A stretch of DNA of 64,000 nt, taken from the NCBI GenBank assembly GCA_965243415.1, contig OZ251549.1:3100001-3164000 (forward strand), in the 5' to 3' direction. Shown here piece by piece: positions 34,949 through 43,848 of the stretch. The notes below the pieces were generated by a model that saw nothing but the letters and a program-made list of their open reading frames with translations, was not told where the DNA came from and ran no database searches. Origin of the DNA: G965204755 sp965243415. Its GTDB lineage: Bacteria > Acidobacteriota > Vicinamibacteria > Marinacidobacterales > Marinacidobacteraceae. Each line of letters opens with the position of its first letter. Positions within the stretch are counted from its first letter, which is position 1. A program made the translations under genes and the position numbers.

Positions 34949-36238
34949 GTGCCGCACTCCGTTTTCCGTTCCGATCCGTCCGGAACGCTCGTCGTGGAAG
35001 GGATGCCGGTGGCCCGGGCGCTCGCCGCCGCCGGCGCGGGGACCCCGGCCTACCTCTACAGCCGGGGCGCCGTCGTCGCCCGCTTCCGGGAGTTCCGGGA
35101 GGCGGTCTCCCCGGCGCGGAATTCGATCGCCGTAGCCCTCAAGGCGAATTCGCTCCCGGCGCTCCTCGCGCCGCTCCGGGACCTCGGCGCCGGGGCGGAA
35201 GCGGTCTCGGCGGCGGAACTGCTGCTCGCGAGCGGGCTCGGATTCCCCGGCGAGCGGCTGGTCCTCTCCGGGGTGGGCAAGACGGTGTTCGACCTGGACA
35301 CCGCGCTCGATCTCGACCTCCGTTTCGTCTCGGTCGAATCGGCGGCGGAACTCGACCTGCTGGAGCGGCGGGCGGCGCGGCGGGGACGAAGGGCCCGGGT
35401 GTCGCTGCGGCTGAATCCGGACATCGCCGCCGGGACCCATCCCAAGATCGCCACCGGCGTCGCCGGCGCGAAGTTCGGGATGGCGGAACCGCAGTTGCTC
35501 GAAGCGGCGGAGCAGGCCCTCGACTCCGCGTGGATAGAGGTGGTCGGCGTCCACGCGCACCTGGGGTCGCAGATCCGGTCGGCGGCGGCGTTCCGGAAGG
35601 TGGCCGTCCGGCTCGCCGGGTTGCTGGGGCGGCTGCGGGAGGCGGGTCACCCGGCGGAGGTCGTGGATCTCGGCGGCGGCGTCGGCCTCTCGGAGCGGGA
35701 GGGGAGGCCGGAGCCTTCGTTCGCCGAGTACGCCGAAGCGGTCCTCGAACCGCTCTCCGGGCTCCGCCCCGAGGCGGAGGTGGTGTTCGAGCCGGGGCGT
35801 TGCCTCTTCGGCGCCGCCGGGGCGCTGGTGGTGAGCGTCCTCCATGGGAAGAGCGCCGCCGGGAAGGAGTTCCTGGTGGTGGACGGAGGGATGAACGACT
35901 TCCTCCGGCCGGCGCTCTACGGAGCCCGCCACCCGGTCGCGCCGGCGCGCCGGCGCGAGGGCCCGGCGCGGCCCTTCGAGGTCGTCGGGGGCGTCTGCGA
36001 GAGCGGGGATTCGTTCGGCGCCGACCGGAGACTGCCGCCGCCGGAACCGGGCGACCTGCTGGCGGTGCTCGACGCCGGGGCGTACGGGTACTCGATGGCC
36101 TCGAACTACAACTTGCGGCCCCGCCCCGCGGAGGTGGTCGTCGCCGACGGCGAGGCGTTCCTGGCGCGCCCCGCCGAGACCTCCGCCGGCCTCGCCGCCG
36201 GCGCGCTGGAGACGGTCCTCGCCGCTCCGTCGGCCTGA
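34949..36238 (+). CDS. lysA: Diaminopimelate decarboxylase
   Basis: This 429-residue PLP-dependent fold-III decarboxylase catalyses the last step of lysine synthesis (meso-diaminopimelate to lysine). The PLP lysine lies in AVALKANSLPALL, HLGSQI and DLGGGVGLSE are conserved, and FEPGRCLFGAAGALV is the family block before the dimer site. CESGDSFGADRRLP supplies the active-site cysteine from the partner subunit, and AGAYGYSMASNYN is the C-terminal signature. GTG 34949-34951 gives the usual length; an in-frame ATG at 34883 would overlap the predicted -10. No other lysine gene is adjacent. Confidence 0.9.
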   Translation: MPHSVFRSDPSGTLVVEGMPVARALAAAGAGTPAYLYSRGAVVARFREFREAVSPARNSIAVALKANSLPALLAPLRDLGAGAEAVSAAELLLASGLGFPGERLVLSGVGKTVFDLDTALDLDLRFVSVESAAELDLLERRAARRGRRARVSLRLNPDIAAGTHPKIATGVAGAKFGMAEPQLLEAAEQALDSAWIEVVGVHAHLGSQIRSAAAFRKVAVRLAGLLGRLREAGHPAEVVDLGGGVGLSEREGRPEPSFAEYAEAVLEPLSGLRPEAEVVFEPGRCLFGAAGALVVSVLHGKSAAGKEFLVVDGGMNDFLRPALYGARHPVAPARRREGPARPFEVVGGVCESGDSFGADRRLPPPEPGDLLAVLDAGAYGYSMASNYNLRPRPAEVVVADGEAFLARPAETSAGLAAGALETVLAAPSA

Positions 36239-36253
36239 TCGGATGCCGCCGGC

Positions 36254-36856
36254 ATGACCCGGAACCGGCTGCCGCCCGGCGCGGAGCGGAAGGTCCGTCC
36301 GAGGTCGCCGGCCCCGCCGCCGGGATCCCCGCCGGAACCGGCGGCAACTCCGACGCCCCCGCCGCGGGCCGCCCTGCTGGGGGCGCTGTTCTTCCTCGGC
36401 GTGGTCGCGGTGCTGTTCCACCTGTCCGGCGGCCCGGACCCTGCCGACTACCTCCTCGCGGTGGGGCTGGTGGCGCTCTTCACGCCGCTCAAGGCGCTCA
36501 TGATCCGCTGGCTGGGCGGACGCCGGCCGCACGCCTCCGCCTTCGCCGCTTCGCTGTTCTCCATGGTCGTGGGGCTCGCGTTCCAGGAACCGTTCGAGAT
36601 CGGGCTGCTCATCGTCCGGAGCACGGTCATCACCGCCGCCCTGGAGTTCCCGGTGCTCTACGCGATGCGCACCGACGACTCCCCCCGGCGCCTGCTGGCG
36701 CTCTCGGCCTACCTGAGCGTGGTGGTGCACCTCCTGTCCGGCGGGTTCGTCCTCCTCTCCCGGTACCCCGCGGTCGGCGCCCTGCTCATGGGTCTCGGGG
36801 TGGTGACGCTCTGGGTGCCGCTCTTCCTCCGGCGCGGCGGCCGCCGGCCCTCCTGA
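36254..36856 (+). CDS. Unrecognised multi-pass membrane protein
   Basis: The protein has 200 residues. A proline-rich cytoplasmic N-terminus of about 40 residues leads to four or five hydrophobic helices (ALLGALFFLGVVAVLF, LLAVGLVALFTPLKALMIRW, FSMVVGLAFQEPFEIGLLIV, LSAYLSVVVHLLSGGFVLL, GALLMGLGVVTLWVPLFL). It follows lysA by 15 bp and is probably cotranscribed. No family is recognised. It converges with the CPBP protease gene. Confidence 0.65.
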   Translation: MTRNRLPPGAERKVRPRSPAPPPGSPPEPAATPTPPPRAALLGALFFLGVVAVLFHLSGGPDPADYLLAVGLVALFTPLKALMIRWLGGRRPHASAFAASLFSMVVGLAFQEPFEIGLLIVRSTVITAALEFPVLYAMRTDDSPRRLLALSAYLSVVVHLLSGGFVLLSRYPAVGALLMGLGVVTLWVPLFLRRGGRRPS

Positions 36857-36899
36857 CCCCCGGCGCGGCGACGGCGACCGGCCGGCAGCGGGGAAGGCC

Positions 36900-38180
36900 C
36901 TACCGGGGGTTGGGGGCTTCGCGGCGGATGGCGCCCACGGTCGTCAGGAGATCTTCCACATCGTCGTCCTCGAAGACGCCGTCGGCGGTGGCGGCGGCGA
37001 CCACCCGGGCGGTGCGCCAGATGTCCCGGATCCCGACCCGGTCCTCCCGACTGAGGTCGGCGAGCGTCTCGAAGGCGGCGTCTATCTCGCTGCCCCGCGC
37101 CTCCGCCTCCGGCGCCAGCGCCTCCCGGGAGAGGCTGCGGAGCGATTCGATGGCGGCGGCGCGCTGGGGGCCCGGGTCGGCGATGTAGCCGAGGTAGGTG
37201 AAGAGTCCGCCGGCGACCCCGACTCCCCCGAGCATCACCAGCCCCAGGACCACGAAGCCGAGCCGGCGTCGCGCGGGGGGAACGCTCGCCAACTCGCGCC
37301 CGAAGGCGAGCGCGCCGGGGGGCGGGTTCGGCGCTTCCGGGAGCGTTCGCGGCGCCGTTTCCGCCTTCCTCGCGCCGGCGGTCTCCCCCGGGGCCGCGTC
37401 CGCCCCCGCCGCCGCCACCCGGCGCAGCCAGGAGGCGCCGACGATGGCCAGGATGGCGACCGCCGGGAGCAGGATGCCCGGCGGGACCCAGAGCGGGTCG
37501 GCAGGCGGCTCGGCGAGCGTCTCGACGCCGCCGAGGTTGTAGAGGAGGAGCGCCGTCAGGTTGTGGAAGAAGTGGATCGAGATGGGGACCAGGATGCTGC
37601 CGGTGGCGGCGGCGGCGAGCGCGAGCACCAGGCCGGCCACGAAGTAGTTCGGCAGCAGCAGGCCGTGCATCACCGTGAACAGGAACGCCGAGGCGGCGAT
37701 GCCGAAGAAGACGCCGAACCGGCGCAGGCCGCTCAGGATCACGCCCCGGAACAGCATCTCCTCGGCGAGCGCCGCGCCGCAGCCGATCCCGGCCAGCCGG
37801 ATGAGCCAGGAGAGGGGGCTGTCCGCGGTGATGAGTTCGGCGGCGGCCCGGAGCGCGCCTTCCTCCACCGGGATGACGAGCCGGCCCAGCGTCGCGAGTT
37901 GGTCGCTCGCCACGAACAGCGCCGCCGCCACCGGGAGCGTCAGCAGCAGGTCCGGGATCTTCGCCGGTCGGAGCAGGAACACCCGGAACGGGTCCAGCCG
38001 GAAGACCCGGATCGCGGCCAGCGCCACCAGGAGGGTCAGCGCCGGGGTGGCGAGGACCGCGGTGGAGAGCGGGAGCCCGGCGGCGGCGATGACGAGGCCC
38101 AGGCCGAGGACGGCGGCGAAGGCCGCGGCGAAGGCCAGCAGCGCCTGCCCCGGGGTCGGCAGTCCGGGAGGTTTCCTCAC
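36900..38180 (-). CDS. CPBP family intramembrane metalloprotease
   Basis: The protein has 426 residues. About seven membrane helices carry the CPBP/Abi (Rce1-like) motifs: AEEMLFRG (catalytic EExxxR), FTVMHG and HFFHN. A further helix pair and a soluble region follow. The C-terminal 80 residues are soluble and helical (EIDAAFETLADLSREDRVG) and are not part of the core family. Members cleave prenylated or other membrane proteins, or act in bacteriocin immunity; the substrate here is unknown. The start is GTG 38178-38180, only 35 bp from the divergent gene at 38216, so their promoters must overlap. Confidence 0.82.
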   Translation of the reverse strand: MRKPPGLPTPGQALLAFAAAFAAVLGLGLVIAAAGLPLSTAVLATPALTLLVALAAIRVFRLDPFRVFLLRPAKIPDLLLTLPVAAALFVASDQLATLGRLVIPVEEGALRAAAELITADSPLSWLIRLAGIGCGAALAEEMLFRGVILSGLRRFGVFFGIAASAFLFTVMHGLLLPNYFVAGLVLALAAAATGSILVPISIHFFHNLTALLLYNLGGVETLAEPPADPLWVPPGILLPAVAILAIVGASWLRRVAAAGADAAPGETAGARKAETAPRTLPEAPNPPPGALAFGRELASVPPARRRLGFVVLGLVMLGGVGVAGGLFTYLGYIADPGPQRAAAIESLRSLSREALAPEAEARGSEIDAAFETLADLSREDRVGIRDIWRTARVVAAATADGVFEDDDVEDLLTTVGAIRREAPNPR

Positions 38181-38199
38181 GAGGTTTTCGGCGGTTCGG

Positions 38200-38208
38200 T
38201 GCTACCTT
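38200..38208 (+). promoter_or_regulatory. Extended -10 promoter with near-leaderless start
   Basis: TGC followed by TACCTT (38203-38208) ends seven bases before GTG 38216. This is the same geometry as the TATATT that precedes fabI. Confidence 0.45.
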
Positions 38209-38215
38209 GCCCGGC

Positions 38216-38536
38216 GTGGCCGACGGAAGCGGAACAGGATACCGCCGCCCCGACCCTCCCGCCCCGCCGCCGGCTCCCCCGGAGCCGCCCGCGGCGCTGG
38301 TCCGGGTGGGGCGGCGCGCCGGGAGCGGCGGTTTCTGGCGTCCGGTGCGGATCGCGCTGGGCTTCCTGCTGCTCGTCCTGGGGGTGATCGGGCTGTTCCT
38401 CCCGGTGCTGCAGGGGGTGCTGATGCTGCTCGGCGGACTGGCGATCCTCGGACGCGATCTGCCCTGGGCGCGCTCGCTGACCGATCGGCTGACCCGGGCG
38501 CTCCGGCGCCGGCAGAAACGGCCGCGGCCGGGCTGA
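38216..38536 (+). CDS. Small PGPGW-like membrane protein
   Basis: The protein has 106 residues. A proline-rich N-terminus (about 30 residues) is followed by two closely spaced hydrophobic helices (RIALGFLLLVLGVIGLFLP and GVLMLLGGLAILGRD), then a basic tail. The glycine/proline-rich helical hairpin resembles small PGPGW-type membrane proteins, but the match is by eye only. GTG 38216 was preferred over TTG 38207 because the predicted -10 would otherwise overlap the coding sequence. ligA begins 94 bp downstream. Confidence 0.6.
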   Translation: MADGSGTGYRRPDPPAPPPAPPEPPAALVRVGRRAGSGGFWRPVRIALGFLLLVLGVIGLFLPVLQGVLMLLGGLAILGRDLPWARSLTDRLTRALRRRQKRPRPG

Positions 38537-38630
38537 GGGTCCGGGCGGGCGCGAGGGCGGAGGACGGGCGCATGGAGGGGCGCCTCCGGGGGCGGACGCC
38601 CGGGCGGAGGAGCACGCGGAGCGGGGGCCG

Positions 38631-41117
38631 ATGACGGAGGCCGACCGGCTGCGGGAGCGGTACCGGGCGCTCGTGGCCGAGGTGGAACATCACGACCGGG
38701 CCTACCACCTCCGCGACGCCCCCGAGATCAGCGACGCGGAATACGACCGGCGGTTCGGCGAACTCGAGTCCTTCGAACGGGAGCACCCGGAACTCGCCGA
38801 CCCGAACTCGCCCACCCGGCGGGTCGCCGGCGGCGTCGCCGACGGTTTCCCCGAAGTCCGGCATCTGCAGCCGCTCCTCTCGCTCCAGAGCGTTCTCGAA
38901 GAGGAGGAAGTCCGGGAATTCGCCGAGCGGATGGAGCGGGAGATCGGCCGGGAGGAGATCGCCTGGTGCCTCGAACCCAAGTTCGACGGCCTCTCGGTGG
39001 AACTGGTGTACGAGAAGGGCGCGTTCCGGCAGGGCTCGACCCGGGGTGACGGGCGGGTCGGGGAGGACATCACCGGGAACCTGCGGACGATCCGGTCGCT
39101 CCCGCTCCATCTCGCCGGGGAAGGGGCGCCGGAGACGCTTTCGGTCCGGGGAGAGGCGGTCCTCCCGGTGGCGGGGTTCGAGGAGATGAACCGGCGGCTG
39201 GCGGAGGCCGGGGAACCCACCTTCCGGAACCCCCGGAACGCCGCCGCCGGCTCCCTCCGCCAACTCGACTCCGGGGTGGCGGCGCGGCGGCCGCTGGCGC
39301 TCTTCGCCTACGACATCCTGGTGTGGGAGCCGGCAGCCGAGGGCGGGCCGCCGCCGCCGGAGACCCAGAGCGGGGTGCTGCGCGCGCTCGCCGGCTTCGG
39401 GTTCCGGGTGGCTCGGGAGGGCGCTCCGGACAGCGGGGGAGGCGTCTGGTGGGAGACCGGGGCGGGAGCGGCGGCGGTTCTCGACTACCGGCGGCGGCTC
39501 CTCGCCGCCCGGCCGGAACTCCCGGTGGAACTCGACGGGGCCGTCGTCAAGGTGGACCGCATCCTCGACCAACGCGAACTCGGCGAGCGTTCCCGCAGCC
39601 CGCGCTGGGCGGTGGCGTACAAATTCCCGCCGAAACCGGAAGAAACCACTTTGCGCAACATTGCGGTGCAAGTCGGCCGGACCGGCAAGTTGACCCCGGT
39701 GGCGAACCTGGAGGCGGTGGTCGTCGCCGGGGTCACCGTCCGGCGGGCGACCCTCCACAACGAGGGGATGGTTCGTTCGCTCGACGCGCGTCCCGGGGAC
39801 CGGGTCCGGGTGCAGCGGGCCGGCGATGTGATCCCGCAGGTGGTGGAAGTCGTCTCGCCCGAACGGGAGCCCGGCTCGGAACCCTGGGCGATGCCGGCGG
39901 CCTGTCCCGAATGCTCCGCGCCGGTGGAGGAGGACGGGGCGTACCACTACTGCCGGAACGGCTGGAACTGCCCGGCCCAGCGCCAGGCCCGCCTGCTCCA
40001 CTTCGTGGGGCGGGGGAAGATGGAGATCGAGAGTCTGGGGACGGAACTCGTCGAGTTGCTGGTGGAGATCGGGCGGCTCTCGACCCCGGCGGACCTCTAT
40101 CGGCTGACCCGGGAGGATCTGCTCGCGGTCCCGCCCCGGCCGGCGGGCCGGCCGTTCGACGCCGGGTCGGCCGGGAAACTCCTGGCGGAGATCGCCCGGC
40201 GGAAGGCGGAGGACGCCGGGTTCTGCGTCTCGCCCGAAGGGGAGTCCGCGGAGTCGCGGAAGCGTTTCCTGGCGAAGTCGAAACTGCCCGGGGTCGGGGA
40301 GATCACGGCGGCGGAACTGGTGGACGAGGGACTGGTGGAGCGGCGGGAAGCCCTGCTCGACCTGACCGCAGAGCGGCTCCTGGCGCTGCCGGAGCGGCGG
40401 CGGCGGCCGTTCGCCGAGAAATCCGCCGACAACCTGCTCCGGGAGATCGAGGACAGCCGCTCGGCCCGGCTGGACCGGTTCCTCTTCGCCCTCGGGATCC
40501 CGCAGGTCGGGGCGCACGCGGCGCGGCTGCTGGCGGCGCGGTTCGGGACCCTGGAGGCGGTCTGCGCCGCGACCCGGGAAGAACTGCTGGAGGTGCACGA
40601 GATCGGGGAACAGGTGGTGGAATCGCTCCTGGGATTCCTCGCCGACGACGGGAATCGGCGACTCCTGCGGGAACTCACCGACCTCGGCGTCGCCCCGAAG
40701 TGGGAGGAGACCGGGGAGGCCACGCTCGCCGGGCTCCGGGTCGTGCTCACCGGGACGCTGGCGGACCTGACCCGGGAGCAGGCGACGGAGATCGTCGAGC
40801 GCCACGGCGGGCAGGTGACGGCCACGGTGAGCAGCCGCACTTCGCTGGTGATCGCCGGCGAGAAGGCCGGCTCCAAGTTGCGGCGGGCGCGGGAACTGGG
40901 GCTCCCCGTCGGCGGCGCGGAGGATCTCCGGCGGTTGGCGGCGGGGGAGATCGCCGTGGAAGCGCTGCGCCCGGACGCCGAAGCCCCCCGGGCGCCGGAA
41001 CCGACGAGATCCGGAGGCGCCCCCGAAGTCGAACCGGACGCCGGCCGGTCCCTGTTCGCCGGGGACGGGAAGGAGACCGCGGCGGTTGCGGAAACCGGGG
41101 AGCCCGCGAAGGCGTAG
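38631..41117 (+). CDS. ligA: NAD-dependent DNA ligase LigA
   Basis: The 828-residue protein joins nicks in replication and repair with NAD. In order it has domain Ia (HHDRAYHLRDAPEISDAEYD), the adenylation domain with nucleophilic lysine in EPKFDGLS near residue 120, and RGEAVLPVAGFEEMN. The OB fold (LTPVANLEAVVVAGVTVRRA), the four-cysteine zinc finger (CPECSAPV with CRNGWNCPAQ), the HhH domain and a C-terminal BRCT domain (TGTLADLTREQATEIVERHG) follow. A disordered acidic tail of about 60 residues makes it longer than the usual 670. ATG 38631-38633 fits the family N-terminus. Confidence 0.93.
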   Translation: MTEADRLRERYRALVAEVEHHDRAYHLRDAPEISDAEYDRRFGELESFEREHPELADPNSPTRRVAGGVADGFPEVRHLQPLLSLQSVLEEEEVREFAERMEREIGREEIAWCLEPKFDGLSVELVYEKGAFRQGSTRGDGRVGEDITGNLRTIRSLPLHLAGEGAPETLSVRGEAVLPVAGFEEMNRRLAEAGEPTFRNPRNAAAGSLRQLDSGVAARRPLALFAYDILVWEPAAEGGPPPPETQSGVLRALAGFGFRVAREGAPDSGGGVWWETGAGAAAVLDYRRRLLAARPELPVELDGAVVKVDRILDQRELGERSRSPRWAVAYKFPPKPEETTLRNIAVQVGRTGKLTPVANLEAVVVAGVTVRRATLHNEGMVRSLDARPGDRVRVQRAGDVIPQVVEVVSPEREPGSEPWAMPAACPECSAPVEEDGAYHYCRNGWNCPAQRQARLLHFVGRGKMEIESLGTELVELLVEIGRLSTPADLYRLTREDLLAVPPRPAGRPFDAGSAGKLLAEIARRKAEDAGFCVSPEGESAESRKRFLAKSKLPGVGEITAAELVDEGLVERREALLDLTAERLLALPERRRRPFAEKSADNLLREIEDSRSARLDRFLFALGIPQVGAHAARLLAARFGTLEAVCAATREELLEVHEIGEQVVESLLGFLADDGNRRLLRELTDLGVAPKWEETGEATLAGLRVVLTGTLADLTREQATEIVERHGGQVTATVSSRTSLVIAGEKAGSKLRRARELGLPVGGAEDLRRLAAGEIAVEALRPDAEAPRAPEPTRSGGAPEVEPDAGRSLFAGDGKETAAVAETGEPAKA

Positions 41118-41125
41118 AACCGGAC

Positions 41126-41317
41126 ATGGCGACTCTCCTGCTCTGGCTCCTGGTGTTCCTGATCTGCTGGCCGGCGGCGATCCTGGCGCTCCTCCTGTGG
41201 CCGTTCGTCTGGCTGCTCCTGCTCCCGTTCCGCCTCCTCGGAGTGGCGGTGGACGGCGTCTTCTCGTTCCTCCGGACGCTCCTCCGCCTGCCGGCGCGGG
41301 TGCTCGGCTCGCGCTGA
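41126..41317 (+). CDS. Tiny hydrophobic membrane protein
   Basis: The protein has 63 residues. One or two strongly hydrophobic leucine/tryptophan-rich helices (LLLWLLVFLICWPAAILALL and FVWLLLLPFRLLGVAVDGVF) are followed by a short basic end. It begins 8 bp after ligA and is likely cotranscribed. The frame is supported by its composition alone, and the function is unknown. Confidence 0.5.
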   Translation: MATLLLWLLVFLICWPAAILALLLWPFVWLLLLPFRLLGVAVDGVFSFLRTLLRLPARVLGSR

Positions 41318-41380
41318 GACCGCAGCGGCGCGCGCGGACGGGAGAACGGTGCGGCCTCCGCTGACGCCGGGGCGCCGGGG

Positions 41381-43075
41381 ATGAGCGAAGCCGCCGACGC
41401 GGTCGCCGCCCGGCGGGAGGCCCTCCGCGCCGAGATCGGGGCGGTCCGCGAGACGCTGGAACGGCTGCCCGGCCCGGCCCCGGAGCCGCTCTTCCCGGAC
41501 GAGATCGCCCGTCGGGCCCGGGAAGGCGCCGCGCGGCCCGGTCCGGAGATCCGTCGGGCTCCGGGGCGGTCCGTCGAAGTGGGCCCCGCGCCGGATTCCC
41601 TCCCGAATTCCCTGGTCGAAGCCCTGCGGCAGGTCCGGGCCGGGGCGGCGTCCGCGGCGGAACTGGCGCGGGAGGCCCTCGAGCGGGCGCGCCGGGAGGC
41701 CGGCCTGAACGCCTTCCTGGCGCTTCCGGAAAGGGTCTCCGTCGCCGTCGGCGCCGCGAACACGCCGCTCGGCGGGTTGCCGCTGAGCGTGAAGGACATC
41801 TTCGATGTGGAGGGTCGGGAAACCACTTCCGGCTCCCGGTTCCCCCACCGGGCGACGGCCTCCGCCGCGGCCTGGGAGCGACTCGCGGCGAACGGGGCGA
41901 CGCTCCTCGGGAAGACCAACCTCCACGAGTGGGCGTTCGGGGTCACCGGGGACAACCCGCACTTCGGCCCGGTGCGGAATCCCCACGATCCCGACCGGAT
42001 CGCCGGGGGTTCCTCCTCCGGCTCGGCGGCTTCCCTGGCCGCCGGCATCGGGTACGGGTCGCTCGGTTCGGATACCGGCGGCTCCATCCGCATCCCGGCG
42101 GCGCTCACCGGGATCTTCGGGTTCAAGCCGTCCCTCGGCCGCATCTCGCGCCGCGGGGTGACGCCGCTCTCCCGGAGCCTCGACCATGTCGGCCCGATGG
42201 CCCGCAGCGCGGCCGATCTCGCCGTGCTCTGGTCCGCCCTCTCCGGCGAGGGACTGGCCGGGAACTCCCCGGAGGACACCGTTCCGGCCGATTCCCCGGC
42301 GTCCGGCCCCCTGTCGGGGCTGGTCGTCGGGATCCCGGAGAACCACTTCTACGACGATCTCACCCCGGAGGCGCGCCGCGCCGCCGGGCGGGTGATCCGC
42401 GCGACGGAGGCGCTGGGCGCCGTCACCCGGAGGATCCGGATCCCGGAGATCGAAGCGGCGGCGGTCTGCCGGACGGTGATCGCCTTCGCCGAAGCGGCGG
42501 CCTTCCACCGGGCCCGGCTGGCGGCGCGGCCCGGGGACTTCGGCGCCGATGTGCGGACCCTGCTGCGGGTCGGCGCCGGACTCAGCGCCGAGGAGGTGCT
42601 GACCGCCCTCCGGGGACGGCGCCTGGTCACCGACGCCGTTTCGCGGGCCTTCCCGGAGTGCGACCTGCTGATCGTCCCGACGACCCCGGCCGGCGCTCCC
42701 CGGTTCTCGGCGCAGCGCCTGGACACCGGCGAAGAAGTCCGGTCCGGGCTGATGCGGCTCGTCGGCCCCTTCGACCTGACCGGGCATCCGGCGCTCTCGA
42801 TCCCCGCCGGGCGGGACGCGAACCGGATGCCGCTGGGAGCGCAACTGGTGGGCGCGCTCGGCGCCGACGCTTCGGTGCTCCGGGCCGGAATGGCGATCGA
42901 AGCCGCAGGGCAGACCTCCGGACCCGCGGGGCGGGGGGCCGCGCCGGGAGGGGGAGCGCCGCCGCCCGGTTGCTATATTCCGCCCGATGCTGTTGGAAGG
43001 GAAGCGGGGCCTGATCGTCGGGATCGCGAACCACCGGTCGTTCGCTTGGGGCATCGCGCAGGCGGCGGCTCGTGA
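41381..43075 (+). CDS. Amidase-signature family hydrolase
   Basis: The protein has 564 residues. The Ser-cisSer-Lys triad is visible: the lysine in LSVKDIFDV near residue 137, the cis-serine in GGSSSGSAAS, and the nucleophilic serine in GSDTGGSIRIPA. A helical, charged N-terminal extension of about 75 residues precedes the domain. No gatB or gatC lies nearby, so a general amidase or allophanate-type hydrolase is more likely than GatA. The last 45 codons are low-complexity and run 89 bp into fabI, suggesting loss of an original stop codon. The -10 of fabI lies within this tail. Confidence 0.82.
   Translation: MSEAADAVAARREALRAEIGAVRETLERLPGPAPEPLFPDEIARRAREGAARPGPEIRRAPGRSVEVGPAPDSLPNSLVEALRQVRAGAASAAELAREALERARREAGLNAFLALPERVSVAVGAANTPLGGLPLSVKDIFDVEGRETTSGSRFPHRATASAAAWERLAANGATLLGKTNLHEWAFGVTGDNPHFGPVRNPHDPDRIAGGSSSGSAASLAAGIGYGSLGSDTGGSIRIPAALTGIFGFKPSLGRISRRGVTPLSRSLDHVGPMARSAADLAVLWSALSGEGLAGNSPEDTVPADSPASGPLSGLVVGIPENHFYDDLTPEARRAAGRVIRATEALGAVTRRIRIPEIEAAAVCRTVIAFAEAAAFHRARLAARPGDFGADVRTLLRVGAGLSAEEVLTALRGRRLVTDAVSRAFPECDLLIVPTTPAGAPRFSAQRLDTGEEVRSGLMRLVGPFDLTGHPALSIPAGRDANRMPLGAQLVGALGADASVLRAGMAIEAAGQTSGPAGRGAAPGGGAPPPGCYIPPDAVGREAGPDRRDREPPVVRLGHRAGGGS
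42971..42979 (+). promoter_or_regulatory. Extended -10 promoter of fabI (leaderless start)
   Basis: TGC followed by TATATT (42974-42979) ends seven bases before the fabI ATG. Transcription would then begin at or next to the start codon. No -35 match is visible, as expected for an extended -10 promoter. Confidence 0.55.
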
Positions 43076-43772
43076 GGGCGCCTCCCTGGCGCTCAGTTAC
43101 CAGAACGAGCGGCTCTCCCGGAATGTGCGGAAACTGGCCGCGGAGATCCCGGGCGCGGTCCTCCTGCCCCTCGAGGTCTCCGAGGAGGCGCAACTCGACG
43201 CGGCCGTCGAGACCGTCGCCGGGCAACTCGGCGGCCTCGACTTCCTGGTCCACTCGCTGGCCTACGCGCTCCGCGAGGACCTGGAAGGCGACTACCTCTC
43301 CACCAGCCGCGAGGGCTTCCGGATCGCCCACGACATCTCCGTCTATTCGCTGACCGCGCTGACGAACCGCTTCGCCCCGCTGCTGGAAGCGGACGGCGGC
43401 GGCGCGGTGCTGACGCTCAGTTACCTCGGCGGCGAGCGCGCGGTGCCCCATTACAACGTGATGGGGGTGGCCAAGGCGGCGCTCGAGTCCTCGGTCCGCT
43501 ACCTGGCCTCGGACCTGGGGCCGCGCGGCATCCGGGTGAACGCGATCTCCGCCGGCCCGGCGCGGACGCTGGCGGCCTCCGGGGTGTCCGGGATCGGCAG
43601 GATGGTGGACCACTACCGGGAACACGCCCCGCTCCGCGCCGGCACCGACCGCGCCGAGGTGGGGGACGCCGCGGCGTTCCTGCTGTCCGGTTATGCCCGG
43701 GGCGTCACCGGCGAGGTCCTGCATGTGGACAGCGGCTTCCACGCCCTCGGGGCCACGATTCCCGGTCTCTGA
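42987..43772 (+). CDS. fabI: Enoyl-[acyl-carrier-protein] reductase FabI
   Basis: This 261-residue short-chain dehydrogenase-type enzyme reduces trans-2-enoyl-ACP with NAD(P)H, the last step of each fatty-acid elongation cycle. The nucleotide-binding start is GLIVGIANHRSFAWGIA, and HSLAYALREDLEGDYLSTSR holds the substrate loop. YNVMGVAKAALE contains the catalytic Tyr and Lys spaced by six residues, and NAISAGPARTLAASGVSG is the substrate-loop signature of FabI. ATG 42987-42989 is immediately downstream of an extended -10. It is the likely target of triclosan-type inhibitors, known from the family. Confidence 0.93.
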   Translation: MLLEGKRGLIVGIANHRSFAWGIAQAAAREGASLALSYQNERLSRNVRKLAAEIPGAVLLPLEVSEEAQLDAAVETVAGQLGGLDFLVHSLAYALREDLEGDYLSTSREGFRIAHDISVYSLTALTNRFAPLLEADGGGAVLTLSYLGGERAVPHYNVMGVAKAALESSVRYLASDLGPRGIRVNAISAGPARTLAASGVSGIGRMVDHYREHAPLRAGTDRAEVGDAAAFLLSGYARGVTGEVLHVDSGFHALGATIPGL

Positions 43773-43848
43773 GGGAGAGCCCGGGGCGCGATCGGGAGCC
43801 GTCGTCGGTGGCAGCGGGGAGCCGCGGGAACGGGAATCGGTCGGGCGG

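Noticed and set aside
41126..41317. The hydrophobic 63-codon frame after ligA as a chance frame.
   Set aside because: Not fully rejected: composition is strongly membrane-like and spacing to ligA is tight, so it is kept at low confidence.
41381..43075. Amidase as GatA of the tRNA-dependent amidotransferase.
   Set aside because: No gatB or gatC nearby, and the N-terminal extension and tail differ from GatA; kept as general amidase-signature hydrolase.
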